In this document: piece after piece, positions 33,487 through 47,100 of the stretch
How the letters are laid out: every line of letters begins with the position of its first letter
How positions within the stretch are numbered: the first letter of the stretch is position 1
Assembly (NCBI RefSeq): GCF_027580225.2
Contig: NC_073354.2
Span: 11,753,501 to 11,817,500 of the forward strand
Direction: 5' to 3'
Origin: Misgurnus anguillicaudatus
Taxonomy: Eukaryota; Chordata; Actinopteri; Cypriniformes; Cobitidae
Length of the DNA stretch: 64,000 bases
The notes under the pieces: model-generated
Told to the model about the DNA's origin: nothing
Database searches by the model: none
Seen by the model: only the letters and a program-made list of their open reading frames with translations
Made by a program: the position numbers and the translations under genes

Positions 33487-34045
33487 TTAGTGCTGGGCAA
33501 AGAGTAATCACGATTAAATGCATACAAAATAAAAGTGCTTTTTTTACATAATATGTGTGTGTGTACTGTGTGTAAGTATTATGTATATTAAACTGCACAC
33601 ACATATATATTAATTTCAGAATTACTTTATTTATATATCATTTTTTTATTTATATATAATAAAGAATATATAAAAATATAAATAAATATATATATACACA
33701 TGTAAATGTTTTTTAAATACATACATGAATGTGTGTGTATTTACATATACATAATAATTATTAATAAATTAATACGTTTTTATTAATTAATAAAAACACA
33801 GCATACATTATGCCAAAATCACTTTTATTTAATCTTTGCCCAGCACTAATATTAGTGTGTATATGATTAAAATAATTTTGCATAATAAATTAGTGTGTGC
33901 TGTGTGTTATTATTTTGTTTATTTAAATACACAAACAATACATATATACATTTTAGAAATGTTTTATTTCATTCTTTTTTATTACATTTTTTTAGTTATA
34001 ACTTTTATTTTGTATGTGATTAATCTTTGCCCAGCACTAATATAT
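33487..34045. mobile_element. Two adjoining AT-rich MITE copies with TTAGTGCTGGGCAAAG ends
   Basis: The left end TTAGTGCTGGGCAAAG (33488) is found inverted as CTTTGCCCAGCACTAA at about 33834-33849, and again at about 34025-34040. This gives one ~360-bp copy plus a second end ~190 bp further on. The interior is very AT-rich with (TG)n and (TA)n tracts. Confidence 0.7.
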
Positions 34046-34134
34046 ATTGAATGCAATGTAAGTCATTTTAGTCACTTTCATATAAATACATTTTTATATA
34101 TACATATATTAAATTGTAATTAATTTTTAATTTT

Positions 34135-34365
34135 CAACCCAGCGTTGGGTCAAAAAGGGACAAAATAATTTAACCCATGCTGGGGTGTTTTAACCCATTG
34201 TTGAGTCAAATATAAATATTTTCAAAATTAATGCAAGAATGGTTATTTATTTCCTTTTTAATGCATGTATGTTTCTACACACAAACTTGTTATTAGATAT
34301 ATTTTTTCTGGGTTAATTGTGTCCCAGCTGCTTGGCCCGTCCCTTTTTGAGTCAACACTGGGTTG
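34135..34365. mobile_element. MITE with 27-bp CAACCCAG ends
   Basis: CAACCCAGCGTTGGGTCAAA at the left and, inverted, near 34339-34365 (TTTTTGAGTCAACACTGGG). 231 bp, non-coding. Confidence 0.78.
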
Positions 34366-36540
34366 TAACATTTCTGTCCATTCTGTCCTTACTTTTAACA
34401 AAGTAAAAGTTCAAACTTTTAATTTACATGTTTTACAATAACAAAGCAACAGGGGTTATGTTTTCATAATTCCACAAAGCCAGTCATAAGGGTACAATTT
34501 TTTGAAAATGAGATTTATACATTATATAATGTATGAAACGCATAAAAGCTGAATAAATAAGCTGTTAGGATAGGACAATATTTTTCCCAGATGCAAGGTT
34601 AAGTCCTTAGCAACACATATTACTACTAATAAATATTTTTTATATATTGACGGTACATTTACAAAATATCTTAATGGAACTTGATCTTTACTTAATATCC
34701 AAATGATTTTTTGGCATTAAAAAAGCTATAATTTTGACCCATACAATGTTTTGTTGGCTATTGCTACTCATGGCTGGTATGTGGTCCAGGGTCACATTTG
34801 TGATAAATACATGCAAAATGAAATGGCTTTAATTTATTTTATTACTCTGATTGATTTAAACTTTTCGACAACAAAATCAACTTTCAAAGTGATCAATATT
34901 ATGTCTGTAGACCAAAGAAATTTTATTTTGTTAATCTCACATTCATGCTTAAAGAATGTGCTGGGCCAAATCTTTTTCTTTGCCTTGTCATTGTTTCTGT
35001 ATGGTTTATTGAGTCTTGTTAAAGCACTATGTATTTTGTCTTTTATGTTAAAAATCAACTTCTTGGTTAGTGCTTAAAGGTTTAATCCAAACACCAGGAG
35101 TTGAACCCCTTTAGATCTGGTTTGATCCTCTCGTTTTACTCCTATTACATTCCTCACATTTCGCTTTGCTCTTTCATCTCGTTTTTATGCCTCTGTCTGT
35201 TCTTCTCATCTCAATCATGTGCTTTTGATTCCCAAGTGTTCACAGCAAACAGCTTTGCTAAGGCTGATATACCCTTCAAAAGATGTAGATGAAATACCGA
35301 TGAGCCTCACTGTGTCCAAACTCTCCATTCCTAGTAAATTCTTATCATTTCCCATCGTTCTGTGACTCACCCACTTCCAGTATGAATGTATCAGGAATAT
35401 CTATGAATAATAACTTGATTTTTTTACATTGCCACAATGCTAAATGTGGGTGGTTGGTAGAGCATTGCTACACTTTAAAAAAGGATAATTTTGCACCTTA
35501 AAGAGTACATATTAGTACTCAGAGAAACATATTGGTAGCAAATTTATATCTGTACCTAATGGTATATTAGGACCTTTTTAAAGGGTACTGCCAGTGACCA
35601 TTATTTCTGACTGAAGACAGAAAAAAAAGTCTATTTTGTGCATGTTTGAATTAAATTGTTTGGAACATCAAATTCTTAAACACTTGTGTTACTAAGGGTT
35701 GATTTGTTCTGTTTTGCGTCAATAAATTCCCAATAAGCCTTCGAATATTAACACTATGAAAATACTCATTAAAGATGAAGTCTTCTGCTCTCTCCCTAGG
35801 CAATGTGTCTAAATCTGTTTATCCCAGTGATTTTGTCCGTATTCTGCAAGACAGGCAGATCACATGAATAAAGAGAGAGTTTATATTGGCACGGACAATA
35901 AACGCTAGAAATGTTTAATATGGATCTGCAGTTCTGAACTTGCTAAAATGCGTTCCTTACTCAGAAACAAATGTTCACACACATACACACCGGTTTGCTT
36001 TATTATACCTGCGTTGTTTTCATATAGAGCTAATGATATTTTCTTTATTCTAACTCTACTATTAAACCTAATCCCTCACAAAATCTTGTTGACAGTGTAA
36101 GACCATAAATCATTATCGGGAAGATTAATGAGAATTTTAAACTGTTTCAAACGACTTGGAAGGGTACTATTGAGAGGATATTTTAAAAACTGCTCCTTGC
36201 AAAAAGTCAAACCTGTACACACAAACAAACAAACACTGTTTGCTTTAAAATCTTTTAAAACAGATCTGAAACAAGCTTGTGGATGTATGGACAGTTCAGA
36301 AATCAAAAGTAATGAATGAAGCTTTACTTAATCCGCTTTTTGTACACATTCAGGCGACTTTTGTTACAGCTATTCGAAAAGAATGAATGTTTGACATAAA
36401 GGATTTATTTCATTTGCAAGTATGATCTTGTCTGCACAGAGCCATAAATCTGATGTGGTAACAGACACGAGAGATGAAAGGGTGAGAGCACCCAGTCCTG
36501 AAGAAAGGTCAAGAGGTCAAAAGTGGAGGTGTTGAAACCC
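34366..36540. other. vamp4-myoc intergenic sequence with one MITE remnant
   Basis: Mostly unremarkable AT-rich DNA. At about 35468-35620 there is a degraded copy of the GGTAC-type MITE family found intact at 41641-41791 (GTACCTAATGGTATATTAGG, AAAGGGTACTGCCAGTGAC). No gene is visible. Confidence 0.45.
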
Positions 36541-36547
36541 AAAGACA

Positions 36548-36615
36548 CTATCTATCTATGTATCTATTTATCTATCTCTCTGTCTATCTATCTATCTATA
36601 TATCCATCCAACCAT
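36548..36615. repeat. (TATC)n microsatellite
   Basis: Imperfect TATC/TATG tetranucleotide run, followed by an ATCCATCC stretch. Confidence 0.85.
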
Positions 36616-36896
36616 CCATATTTACTGTATGTATACATCCATCCAGATGGATCTATTTATAACTATAACATTTTATGTGTAAAATCTGGTGTTAAAAAAT
36701 TGTCATATTCAACTTCCAAGCATATTTCTACCAAAAGATTGTAGCACAGCTGTTACATTTGTCTCCTTTTCTTTGAAATTATGCATTTACACGTTTTATG
36801 GCCCAAGGTTTTTTCCAAATACACATTGGGTTTATTGGATTAACTTTTAATATATACATCAAAAAGTGTAAATATCTTGCAATACTCCTTTAAACT

Positions 36897-37600
36897 TATA
36901 TCAGGGTAACATTAGTTAACTTCAAATTCAAGGGCCTTTCAAGGACTTTCCAGGTGCAATACCCTCAAATTCAAGGACTAAATGTGGGAACACATTTCAA
37001 GTGAGATCAAGGTTACATCGTGTTACCTTTTAAGATACATTGTTACAGATTCCTTTCGAGGGAACTCACGCTGCATCACTGTGGTGAAACTTTGGGAACG
37101 CCTCCAGGGCATTTATATCCAACGGTGAGGCTTAACGACAAAGACAGGGTGACGTGAGAGCCAGGGAGTATATCGCTATCTGAAATATTGCCAAAGATGG
37201 GGTTACAGGGATGCAGGAAGTATTGCAAGGGAGATGCAGCGTCTCGTTCCCTTCTCAGGAAACAACAGTTACATACGTAACCCGAGACATTTTCATGTGT
37301 CAAACACAACTATGCAAAAAAGCATTTTGGTATGAATCAACATTCGCATACAGAAGATATAAGCATTTAAAGTGAACAGTTTAGCATGTGTGCTTAAAAA
37401 GTCTTGAATTGTTATGATATTATCCTACACTACACAGGAAATAATATGGATTTTTTTCCAGAAAACTTCTTGCATAAAATAGATTCAAGCACTTTCAATG
37501 ACCTTTATCTATGTATGTATATTTTCAAAAACTTTGAATTATTTTTCCAGATTCACAAACTTTCAAGGATTTCAAGGACCCGTGGGAACCCTGTTATATG
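36897..37600. mobile_element. MITE pair: outer TATATCAGGGT element with nested element
   Basis: The outer ends TATATCAGGGTAAC and (inverted) GGGAACCCTGTTATA enclose subterminal direct motifs of the type TTCAAGGACTTTCCAGG. A second element with ends TGTTACAGATTCC and CAGTTACATACGTAACCCG occupies about 37045-37289. Confidence 0.55.
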
Positions 37601-37779
37601 TAAAAAAAACAATTTGTGCGTGCGTGCGTGCGTGTGTGCAGTAGTTGCGTTTGCGTTTAGTAATGGGGCTTGTTATATAGTAGTATATTATTAGTAAATG
37701 TTTATATTAAAAATGCATGCACATAGATCCATCCTTTCCTCGAAAGTAGAAAAGTTTTTAACAGCTGTCAGATGCAGGG

Positions 37780-37940
37780 GAGACTGTTCCTGCCAAAAAC
37801 GCAGAGCCAGTTCCTGCTGCTGTGAAGGTCATCACACCACTGATCTACTGGCTGTCCTTCAACGTGATGACCAACGACCACCGGCTGAACCAGTTTAATC
37901 CGCTTACCCGCTTCCTATCCCTACCGTGTTTATATATATA
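37780..37940 (+). repeat. Dispersed repeat, left half
   Basis: Inverted relative to 6660-6790: shares CATCACACCACTGATCTACT, AACCAGTTTAAT and CGCTTACCCG. It continues at 39230-39520 after an intervening insertion. Confidence 0.7.
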
Positions 37941-39229
37941 ATTATACAACAGTTCTTTCTGGTTCTCGAATCTGATTGGCTAAGAGGCGTGCAATATTCT
38001 ACTGATAACGGCACAGTAACCGCTTCACCTTTCGTATCATTCCGCCACCTAGTGAATAGAGGTCCTCTGAATTGAAAAACTGCAGGCACACACGGACACA
38101 CACAACCACGCTGTTTTGAATCACTCTCCGTGTGTCTCATTAGTTCACTAGCTCGTAAATCAGTCTGTGAATCCCCAATCGGAAGTTATTATTCCATCAA
38201 AGATCAGCGCTCTTGGATGTTACGTTTAAGTTAATGGGAGTAATGTCTTGTGACATCGTGTGGACGTTTAACACTTGGAAAGAGGAATGTAAACACTCAT
38301 TTTCTGGAGCTATATCTCTAATCAGAACGCGAAAACACCGTGGAACTGCAGGTAAGCACCGCAGCTTTTAAATGTGGACATTGATCATTTATTTAATCGT
38401 GACGTGACTATTAAAACATGTTATGAGATATCGCCACTGGTATATTTATAAACAGCATGCAAAAACATCTCTCTGACACTTATAAAAAACAGTTTTATAT
38501 AGTACTGACAAGAACGAAGTCTAATAATAACCGAGTGCTCGTATCGCGTTAAGATGAAATGGTAAACCAATAGAAACATTATAGAAGTTTAGTTTTATTA
38601 ACTTTTACCTCCCGCCAAAACAATAACAACACAAAAGACACTAAATATGAATAAGAAAACAAGTAATAGTTTTATCATGACACCAAATACTGCTGATTTG
38701 ATCTCATTTTGACCATCAAAAACAAACAACGCCAACATGAGAGCCAGGGAATCCCTGTCAGAGATGTAGCCCAGAGAGGGCGGTGGTCAGCGGGGCGAGT
38801 GAACACTGACATCCGCTCATGCTTTGGTTCTCATACATACCGAATCTCACTAAGCAATTGTTCAAACAGGCGCTATCTTTACTAATCGACTTAAGATTTA
38901 AATATAATACATATATATTCTCGACTGAACTAATCTTAAAACTACACTTTGTGAACAATAAACGTTAATATAAAGAAACGCCTATCTGTCCATTGAGTTA
39001 TTATGAGGTTCAAAGCAGCCGAAAGTGTTACCTGTCATTCTGGCCGCCCTTAAATCCGTGGCGGAAGAAGTAGTTCTCAAACAAAGAGGCTTTTAAAATA
39101 ACTCCGTTGTTGTTTTCTAGTTTTCGTTTTTCAAACGTGTGCCGTCGAACTGTTGTATAAAAGCAATATCGCTCTCGGAGTCGTGTGATATAGCTCTATA
39201 TCATCACTCCTACTCGAGCGATATTGCTT
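37941..39229. mobile_element. Nested element with TTATACAACAGTTC inverted repeats
   Basis: TTATACAACAGTTC at 37942-37955 has an exact inverse at 39147-39160. Just right of it is a further palindrome (AGCAATATCGCTC inverted as GAGCGATATTGCT, 39162-39228). The insertion separates two halves of a dispersed repeat that are contiguous in the copy at 6373-6800. No transposase frame. Confidence 0.7.
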
Positions 39230-39520
39230 AAATATATATTAAGGTCTCCCCAGGGTTTTTGTCCTTCTAGGAGTTTTTCCCACTTGGTTTTTCTCGTCCC
39301 CGGGAGAGTCGGCCAACTTTGGCTTAACTTAGCACTTTACTGTATACTTTACATTATTACTACGCTTGCTTGTACGGTTTATCCTTAGCCCTATATTCTA
39401 CCTCTTATATTATCTATTGATTTTCTGTGTTTTCCCCTACATCTACTCATGTAAAGTTGCTTTGAAACAATTAACAATTGTGAAAAGCACTATATAAATA
39501 AAATTGAATTGACTTTGTTC
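39230..39520 (+). repeat. Dispersed repeat, right half
   Basis: Inverted match to 6373-6655: CTAGGAGTTTTTCCC, GGCTTAACTTA, CTTTACTGTATAC and the tail AACAATTGTGAAAAGC with TATATAAATAAAATTGAATT. Confidence 0.7.
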
Positions 39521-40288
39521 ATTCTGATTCACCAGTTAAGGTCAGAACCTGGTGGTTGAGAGCAGCGCAAAACTGGAGAACTGAGGAAGAAATTCAGGCT
39601 CATGAACAGAAACAAAATTAATGGCCAGGAAGTTAGTTAGTTAGAAAGATTCCACTAATCAGGGCAAACATATCATATATAAAAAAGTGAAAGAGAGAGA
39701 GAGAGTGAGAGAAAAATAGGGAGGGTAAAGGTACAGATATGTGCGTATTATAGCATAACAGCAACAGATGCTCATTAGATCATTAGATTTGTAATAATGC
39801 AATAACAACATTCCCCTTATTTGAGTCAGATTCTAACCCCTTTACTGAAACTCTGCACGTAAACCAACACCATGAAACCAATCCAAATTTACCCCCTCTT
39901 AGCAGTGTCTTGGATATCCCACAGCGAGATCCCCTGGCAGTGAATCTATTGCAGCAAACCGATACACCACAACACCCAAATTAGAAAGCAGAGAGAGGTA
40001 TGCACCCCTCAGTGGTTACCTTCCGAAACACACACACACACACGCATGTTTCTCATACTATCTAAATATGGACCTGCCATTGACGTTGTTTGTTTTATTA
40101 AAATAATTATGTTATTTTGACAAATTTTACAAACTTTGTGCCGTTTCAAAAGATTTTTTTTGTAAAATTGATAAACATTCCTTTACAGGAATTTGTTTTC
40201 AAGCATTTAACATTTAGCGTAAACATGAGGACACTAATAATGTAAAAAATCAACATGAGGTTGAATGTTGTTTAAGTTTGATGACTTT
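39521..40288. other. Distal upstream region of myoc, nothing specific
   Basis: Short (GA)n and (CA)n tracts near 39690 and 40028. No gene or clear repeat boundary is seen. Confidence 0.45.
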
Positions 40289-40620
40289 TAAAGCAACACT
40301 AAAGAGTTTTTGCTCTTTGCTCCCCCTACAGGTTGGAAGCGGAATTGTCCATTACCACTGTCGTAAATAATTTAGCCTACTGCAGCAAAGCTGGCTCTGA
40401 TTGGATTGTAGGTCTGCCATAAAGCAAGTTTTTGTAGTTTTTCACTCGATCTACAGGACCGCGACCCGACGGTTGGAAACTTCTTTAGTGCGGTTTTGGC
40501 CAATAGAGGGCTGCAAAGCGAATGTGAACGTGCTGTTAACACTGTTTCGAGTGGATGAATGACTGAAACTATTTTGGAAACGTTATTTTTAAGGTAAAAA
40601 ACTCTTTAGTGTTGCTTTAA
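40289..40620. mobile_element. MITE with perfect 24-bp ends, 275 bp upstream of myoc TATA
   Basis: TTAAAGCAACACTAAAGAGT at the left has an exact inverse at the right (24 bp including the T run, 40597-40620). Non-coding. It lies between intergenic DNA and the myoc core promoter. Confidence 0.87.
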
Positions 40621-40894
40621 CAGAACTGGTTTAACATAATTGTCACAAAGTCCTTAGGTCCATTAAATAACATTTAAGTCCTGTGTTCACCTGTGGCCGT
40701 TATGCATTCCTTCACACAAAGCAAAACAAATCTCTCCCAAATCATCCCACACATGCTCTCTAAAATGTGGAGGTGTAGGACGATCTCTGGAATGATCTTT
40801 TTGTTTGTAAGGGCGAATCCCTACAGCCCAAAGCATCCTGACCCTCCCACAGTCCCCGTTTCAACCTCTCCCTCCCTCCCTCTCCTCCTGACTG

Positions 40895-40902
40895 TATAAA
40901 TA
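40895..40902 (+). promoter_or_regulatory. myoc TATA box
   Basis: TATAAATA preceded by a pyrimidine-rich stretch (CTCCCTCCCTCCCTCTCCTC), 273 bp upstream of the myoc start codon. A start site about 25-30 bp downstream would give a ~240-bp 5' UTR. Mammalian MYOC also has a TATA-type promoter. Confidence 0.7.
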
Positions 40903-41167
40903 GGTCTCAGTGTAACGTGCCCAGACTCAGACAAACTAACTTCAGACTTGAAGACACAATCAAACATATCAACCACCAAAGCAAGAAGCAGAGAAGAAAA
41001 GATCAAAAGAAATCGACTAAACAGACTCGGGTTAGAAAGGTCATCAAAGGAATGCCAAAGAAGTGAGCGGCTCTGGTTACGCTTGTTAGGTGCACGGGAA
41101 GGACCAGATTAGTGCTGGTGAAAAAGAGGTAGACATCAGTCAACAGTAACACGGTCAAAGAAACAAC

Positions 41168-44100
41168 ATGTGGTTTTTGGCAATATTGTGCGTTTCCTCC
41201 CTGCTGATGGGCACCCAGGCTCAGAGCAGTGCTAGTTTTCACCGGGGAAATGACCGTAGTGGCCGTTGTCAGTACAGTTTCACGGTGGACAGTCCCTCTG
41301 AAGCCAGCTGTCCATCAATGGGATCGAGCCCCGAGATGGAGTCCCTAAAGTCTCGCATGGGGATCCTGGAGGCGCTGGTCAACCGCCTGGCCGGAGGGGA
41401 AGCCGTGCCGGACTTCTCCGAAAGATCTGGCCTCCAGGATGCATACAACCAGGCAATGCAAGAGAACGCTCTGCTCAAAAGAGACAAGCAAAGACTGGAC
41501 ACACAGGTCCAGGATCTACAGAAGCAGGTGGAAGAGCTGAGAAACAAACCCTGCACGCCTCCTCCCAGAGTGCCCGTGAATAACAACATGCGCAGACTGG
41601 GACCAGGTGAGTACTGATCATCAAACTGAATGTGGATTATACACTCTCAAAAAAAAGGTACATGAATGGACAAAAGTTGTCACTGGGGCGGTACCTTTTA
41701 CATATTGGTACCAAGGTACAAATCTGTACCTTAATGTTATTAAAATGAACTGTCTAGTGACAAAAACTTGTGTACCTTTTTTCTGAGAGTGAAGGATGAA
41801 AAAAAAATGGGTAGGACAATGGTGCAATATAATGTCAACTATCTTAAAATATAAACTTTTGATGTTTACGTCTATAATGAAGTAAGGAAAAAATGTCAGA
41901 AAAATAATCAAGTATGCTGTCGCTGGGGCAGTACCCTTTAAAAAGGTCTTGAAATGTATCATTAGGTATTGATATGTATACATTTGGTACCAATATGTAC
42001 CTCTGGGGTACTAAAACAAACTCTATAGGTGCAAAGGGGTACTTTTTGAAAGCGTACAGTTCCACTACATTTTACAATATCTATCTTTTTTTTTAAGTTT
42101 TTTAAGTGTGGTGTTGCTGTGGTTACATCCCCAGAACTTTTTTTAAGCGCCACACAAAAACTTATGTTTAGTAAAACAGAAAATATCATTGCACATTCGG
42201 ATAAAGTGCACAAAATCACTCTTCCATCCTTTCAGTCGCATCCCTCACAACATGAAAATCAAACCACTTATAAAACTAATCTTTTTCATGTAAACTTGAC
42301 AGATGTTGAATGCCTATAAAAACAGGTGCTGTCTCTGTTGAAACTTTGTAAACTGAACGTAACTTATATGAGCACTCCTCCCTTAGATGCATCATTCTGT
42401 TTTTTTCCTCACTTTAATAAAACCGCACGGATAAAAACATCTGCTTTATGCCTAAATGTAAATGCAATGTAAATAATTTCAATGTGCCTCGTATATTTGT
42501 ATACTAAAACTGTTTAAAGTGGTTTGTTTTTCATTTAGTGTAATTAGGAGCATCTGATCCAAATGTCACAACAAGTTATTTGTAACTATCTCTAGTTTAC
42601 TGTATTCTGTCTGTTTGCAATAATAAGTCAATCCTGAAGTTTTTTCTGTGATTTCACACATTGAAGCCCTTACAGTTAGTGGTCAGTTTTTGTGTGGTGT
42701 TACTTGTAAACAGGTGAAGAGGGAACACTTGGGTCTACCGAGAAGCAATGGCACAGTTAAACAGACCCTTACTGTCTCTGTGTGTATTTTTTCACAATTA
42801 TACCTGCATGCACTCCTAAAAATAAAGGCTGTTTATTGGGCTGTATGGTTTCATAAAGGACCTTTAACGCACAAAAAGCTCCACAGACTATAAAAAGGAA
42901 AGGAAGGCTGAAAGGTACATATTGGTACCATAATGCAACCTTTTAAACTGGGTACTGTCCCAGTGACAGCTTTTGTTCCTATTCTTTGAGAGTTGACACT
43001 ATGGCAGAGTATGATTCATGCCTTCATTGCTGTATGTATGCAGGTGAGCAGATCTGACAATCGTGTTGCTTTTGGTAAATTAGTGATAAAACCAAAACTT
43101 CTTTGAGAGATCCTCCTGTCTGTCATAGTCTAAAAGAGTGGGGTAACATGAGAAATAGACACGTGAGGGTGTTGGGTTTGAACCACAGAGGTGATTAAAC
43201 ATAAGTACTAACACTCAGCAGTAAAATCTCTATGACAACTCCCAGCAGACCACACTGACTGAGGAGGGGTAGAGGTCAGGATTAACTTCCTGCTTAGGGG
43301 TTTAGTGCAGGTTTACATTCAGTAAGTTTAAAACATGCCCTGGTTAAGTATTATTATATTTTAAAAAATACAATAACCCATAAGGCAAAAATACATTTTA
43401 AATAAATTTTAAATATATGCTAAATACATTGGGTAGAAAGTAATGCTCAGTTAAATATATTTTGTTAGTTTTAACCTTTATATATCAACATATATTTCAA
43501 AATGTATTTCAAGTGAATGCAAATATATTTCTAATTTTACATCCCATATGGCAAAAATAATTTTTTCCTGAATATATTTTAAATAAAGTTAATTTTATTA
43601 AGTATATTTTTGAAGTTGAAAATATATTTAATTTAAACCTTTTTAAAACTGTTATGTTTACAGGTTCATAACATAAACAAAGTTTTTCTTCCAATACGAC
43701 GGACGTGAATATATTTCCTTGGATTTAAATATATGGAGGGCTAAATATTTTTTTAATGTTTTACAATTTATTTACAAAAAATGGCCAAAAAATATATTGG
43801 TGAAAAAAAATACATTTCAGCAAATATATTTTAGGCCAATTTTTTTATATTTTGAAATATAATTTAAATATAATTTAAAATATATATATATATATTTTTA
43901 ATCACCCTGAAGGGATTTATTTTAAGATAACAACCAGCTGCCTGTACATTATCACACTTGTTACACAACTACTTAAGTAAGTATGAATATGAAATAACAT
44001 TTATTTGTAAGAAATGTAAACTTTGTGCAAGGAAAAAACATTACAGATCCGCTTTAAGCCAAGACACAATTAGCAATTTGAATCAATCATTTGTCAATTT

Positions 44101-47100
44101 AATCACATAACTGATAGTAATTATGCATATTTGTATAAAAATTTAACTGCACTTGTGAATCGCGGTACCCGGATGACCATGTGTAGTTTAAATTAATTGT
44201 AAATTCAGGTTAAGTAAACTTAAAAATTCACCCAAAAAAAACCAAACCGCGAACCTGAAAGTAAATGGGGTCCATAAACGGTTTGGTTACAAACATTTCT
44301 CAAAATATCTTTCTTTGTGGTCATCATAACAAAGAAATGTATAAAGGTTTGTAACAACATAAGAGAGAATAAATGACAACAGAAGTATCATTTTTAGGTG
44401 AACTAAACTTTTAAGTGCAACAAGGAATTCTTACAGTGTGGGAATGATAAACCTTGGAATGTTGTGACCTGCCAATCAGAATCAAGCATTTCAGAGTGCA
44501 ATGTAATAATATTTAGTGAACATTATTGTCATTCAATCATATTAAAGCAAAAATGGTCATTCCATAATTCACCATGCCATATTCAAAATATAGCAAGACC
44601 TCTTGTATCTATTAAATCAGTCAGGGCTGCTTCCATACTAAATCCACCTAAAAACTGCACTATTTTGATCATGTTTGGCATATGTTTTGAGTTTCTTTCC
44701 ACACCTGTGCTCAGCGCCCTGGTTCCTCACATCTGCACCATACATCATGTAAAAAAAAACAGGAAACAAAGCATGTAGGTCTGCTTGCGAAGAAAGACGG
44801 GCTCAGCATCTTCAAGAGCCTTTGAGAATAGAAAGAAAAACAACTCATTTGTCTTGTACATTCTCACCCTCTTGGATCAAGGTGAAAGTGTTTTCCTTTC
44901 CGATTCACAGTCCTTTATAACAAAAACATCCTACTTTGCAAATACATACAATAAAACCTAAACCTACAAGAACTAGTTACATTTACTCGCAGTAGCTACA
45001 ACTGTATCATTATTAATGCAGGAAAGAAGAAATTACAGCTGTTAAATAAAAAATAAAGACTTTGTTTGTTAAATAAAAGTACAAATTGAGAGTTGGGTTC
45101 AGGCATATGGATGTTGTCAGTATCACCTCATTAAATATAAATGGGATACAGAAGTTCTACTCCCAATTTGTTGCCCGCCTCTGGAGATCTTCCTGAAATG
45201 TTTACGCAGATGTTTGCGAAAGAAAAAGGAATCGTAATAAGAATTGGCAGTTACTTTATAAACTCATGTTGCAAGACCCAAAACCATCCGAAGAGTAAAA
45301 CAAAGACTCAAGTCTCAAGATTTTAATTGCAAAAAGACCCTTGCGAATAATTTAGCCTGTTACACGCAACCAGCTGCTTCAGACCAGAGGTTCTGCCCGC
45401 TCACTCCGATATCCACACGCAAATAAACTTTAGGAATGACACGCGATTGTTGTTAAGGTGAGCATGCGTTGATTATAGGGGATCGCGTATAGTGCACAAC
45501 AGATCCTACCACTGCAAGTCTGAGCAAGAAACCATCAGTGCCATCTAAAGTCAAAGCAACCAATCAACGTCAGACTCCAGATGTCCATGTTACAATGTGT
45601 AATCTTTGCCTATTATGAAAGGCCGTAAACATGTCCGCACCCGATCATCTATTAATGGTAATGTGCCAGCACGGTTTGTCATTGAGAATGACTGAGGCGG
45701 TTTAGCTGTTGGGCAATAAAATGGCACAGACAAACAAAGTAGCAGATTGAGGATAATGTGAGTGTGAGTCGAAAGCTGACATATCGAAACTCTTAACTAA
45801 ACATAGGTTGAGATAGGTAGTAAGAAATATTTAATGGTTGTGAAAATGTGTGCTGTGTTGGAGTCTCGGTTTGGGATGAGTAACAGGAGGTCCGGGGTCT
45901 ATGTGACAGCTGGGAATCTACTCAGAGCTGTTTATTTCCTCCTGTTGGATTCCTGACTGCCAGTCCCCCAAAACCATGTCCCTCTCGGGCAACCAAGATA
46001 CCAAAGAATCAATACCAGGAGAGCTCAGTAAATAAGTTTGTTATACTTGAAATCTATACTTCTGTTATGGAATATTCAGCTCAATTAAGAGTCAAGTGAC
46101 ACAATGCACTGTCAATAAAAGGTCCCTAGCTGTCACTGGGGTGGTACCCTTTCAAAAAGTACTCCTTTGCACCTAAAGAGTCCATACCTCAGAGTATACC
46201 TACATGTACCTAAATGGTATATAGGAGGACTTTTCAAAGGGTATTGAAATAGTGACAACTTGGGACATTTTTTTTTCTGAAGTGTGGGCTCTCATTCTAA
46301 TGGGTTTATTGTCACTTGCAGTCCACATAATAAGATAAATAAAGCTGTTTGTTTCTTTGCCTATCAGGACCCTCTCCCCTTGCATCCAGACCAGGGAATA
46401 CACAAGGAGACACCGTCAGTTTACCAGGTAAATGGGAACACACACAAAGATATATATATATATTTTGCTATGTCATTGTCATGGGTTGTTCTGATAGTAA
46501 CAAACGTAGCCCTCAACAACTTTGTGTGCACATCTCAATTGAGTTATTTCTGACTAACTGCTCTGCTCTATTAGATCCTGGTTGGCGTCCAAGATATCAG
46601 GAGCTGACAGCCGTGGTGACTGAAGTTTCTGCACCGAATCTGGAAGGTCCAGCGGACATCAAAGGTAAATGTTACACCTTTAAGGCCCACATATAGGCCC
46701 TGTCCCAAATGGCACACTCCGGACTTGTGGACTTCCCCAGAGCCACACTTTGATGACATGATGTAGTGCAGACTTTAGGGACTTTGGACGCGAGTCCACG
46801 AGGGTGCACGGGAGTTGTATTTTGGGACAGACTCGAGCGTCACGCCGGAAATAGGAAGAGAAGTTGACAATCAGTGTAAACTCCTCCCATCCGTTGTCTT
46901 GAGTGCTCTTTCGCAAGGACTTCGGGGTTGGTAAAGCACGTGGAGCCTCCAGCAATGCGGGCTTCGCCAAAGAGTGCATTAAGGGTGCAAAGGGGGTGCT
47001 GATGAGCACACTTCAAAGCGTAAAAATGACAGATGGGACACCCTACAGCAGGGTTCTCCAAATCTTACCCTGGAGGGCCGGAGCACTGCAGAGTTTAGCT

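Noticed and set aside
33836..34123. 95-codon AT-rich frame with hydrophobic stretches
   Set aside because: It falls inside two MITE copies with (TA)n tracts; the hydrophobic residues reflect T-rich codons.
41269..41589. Minus-strand open frame across myoc exon 1
   Set aside because: Antisense shadow of a GC-rich coding exon; myoc on the + strand explains the sequence.
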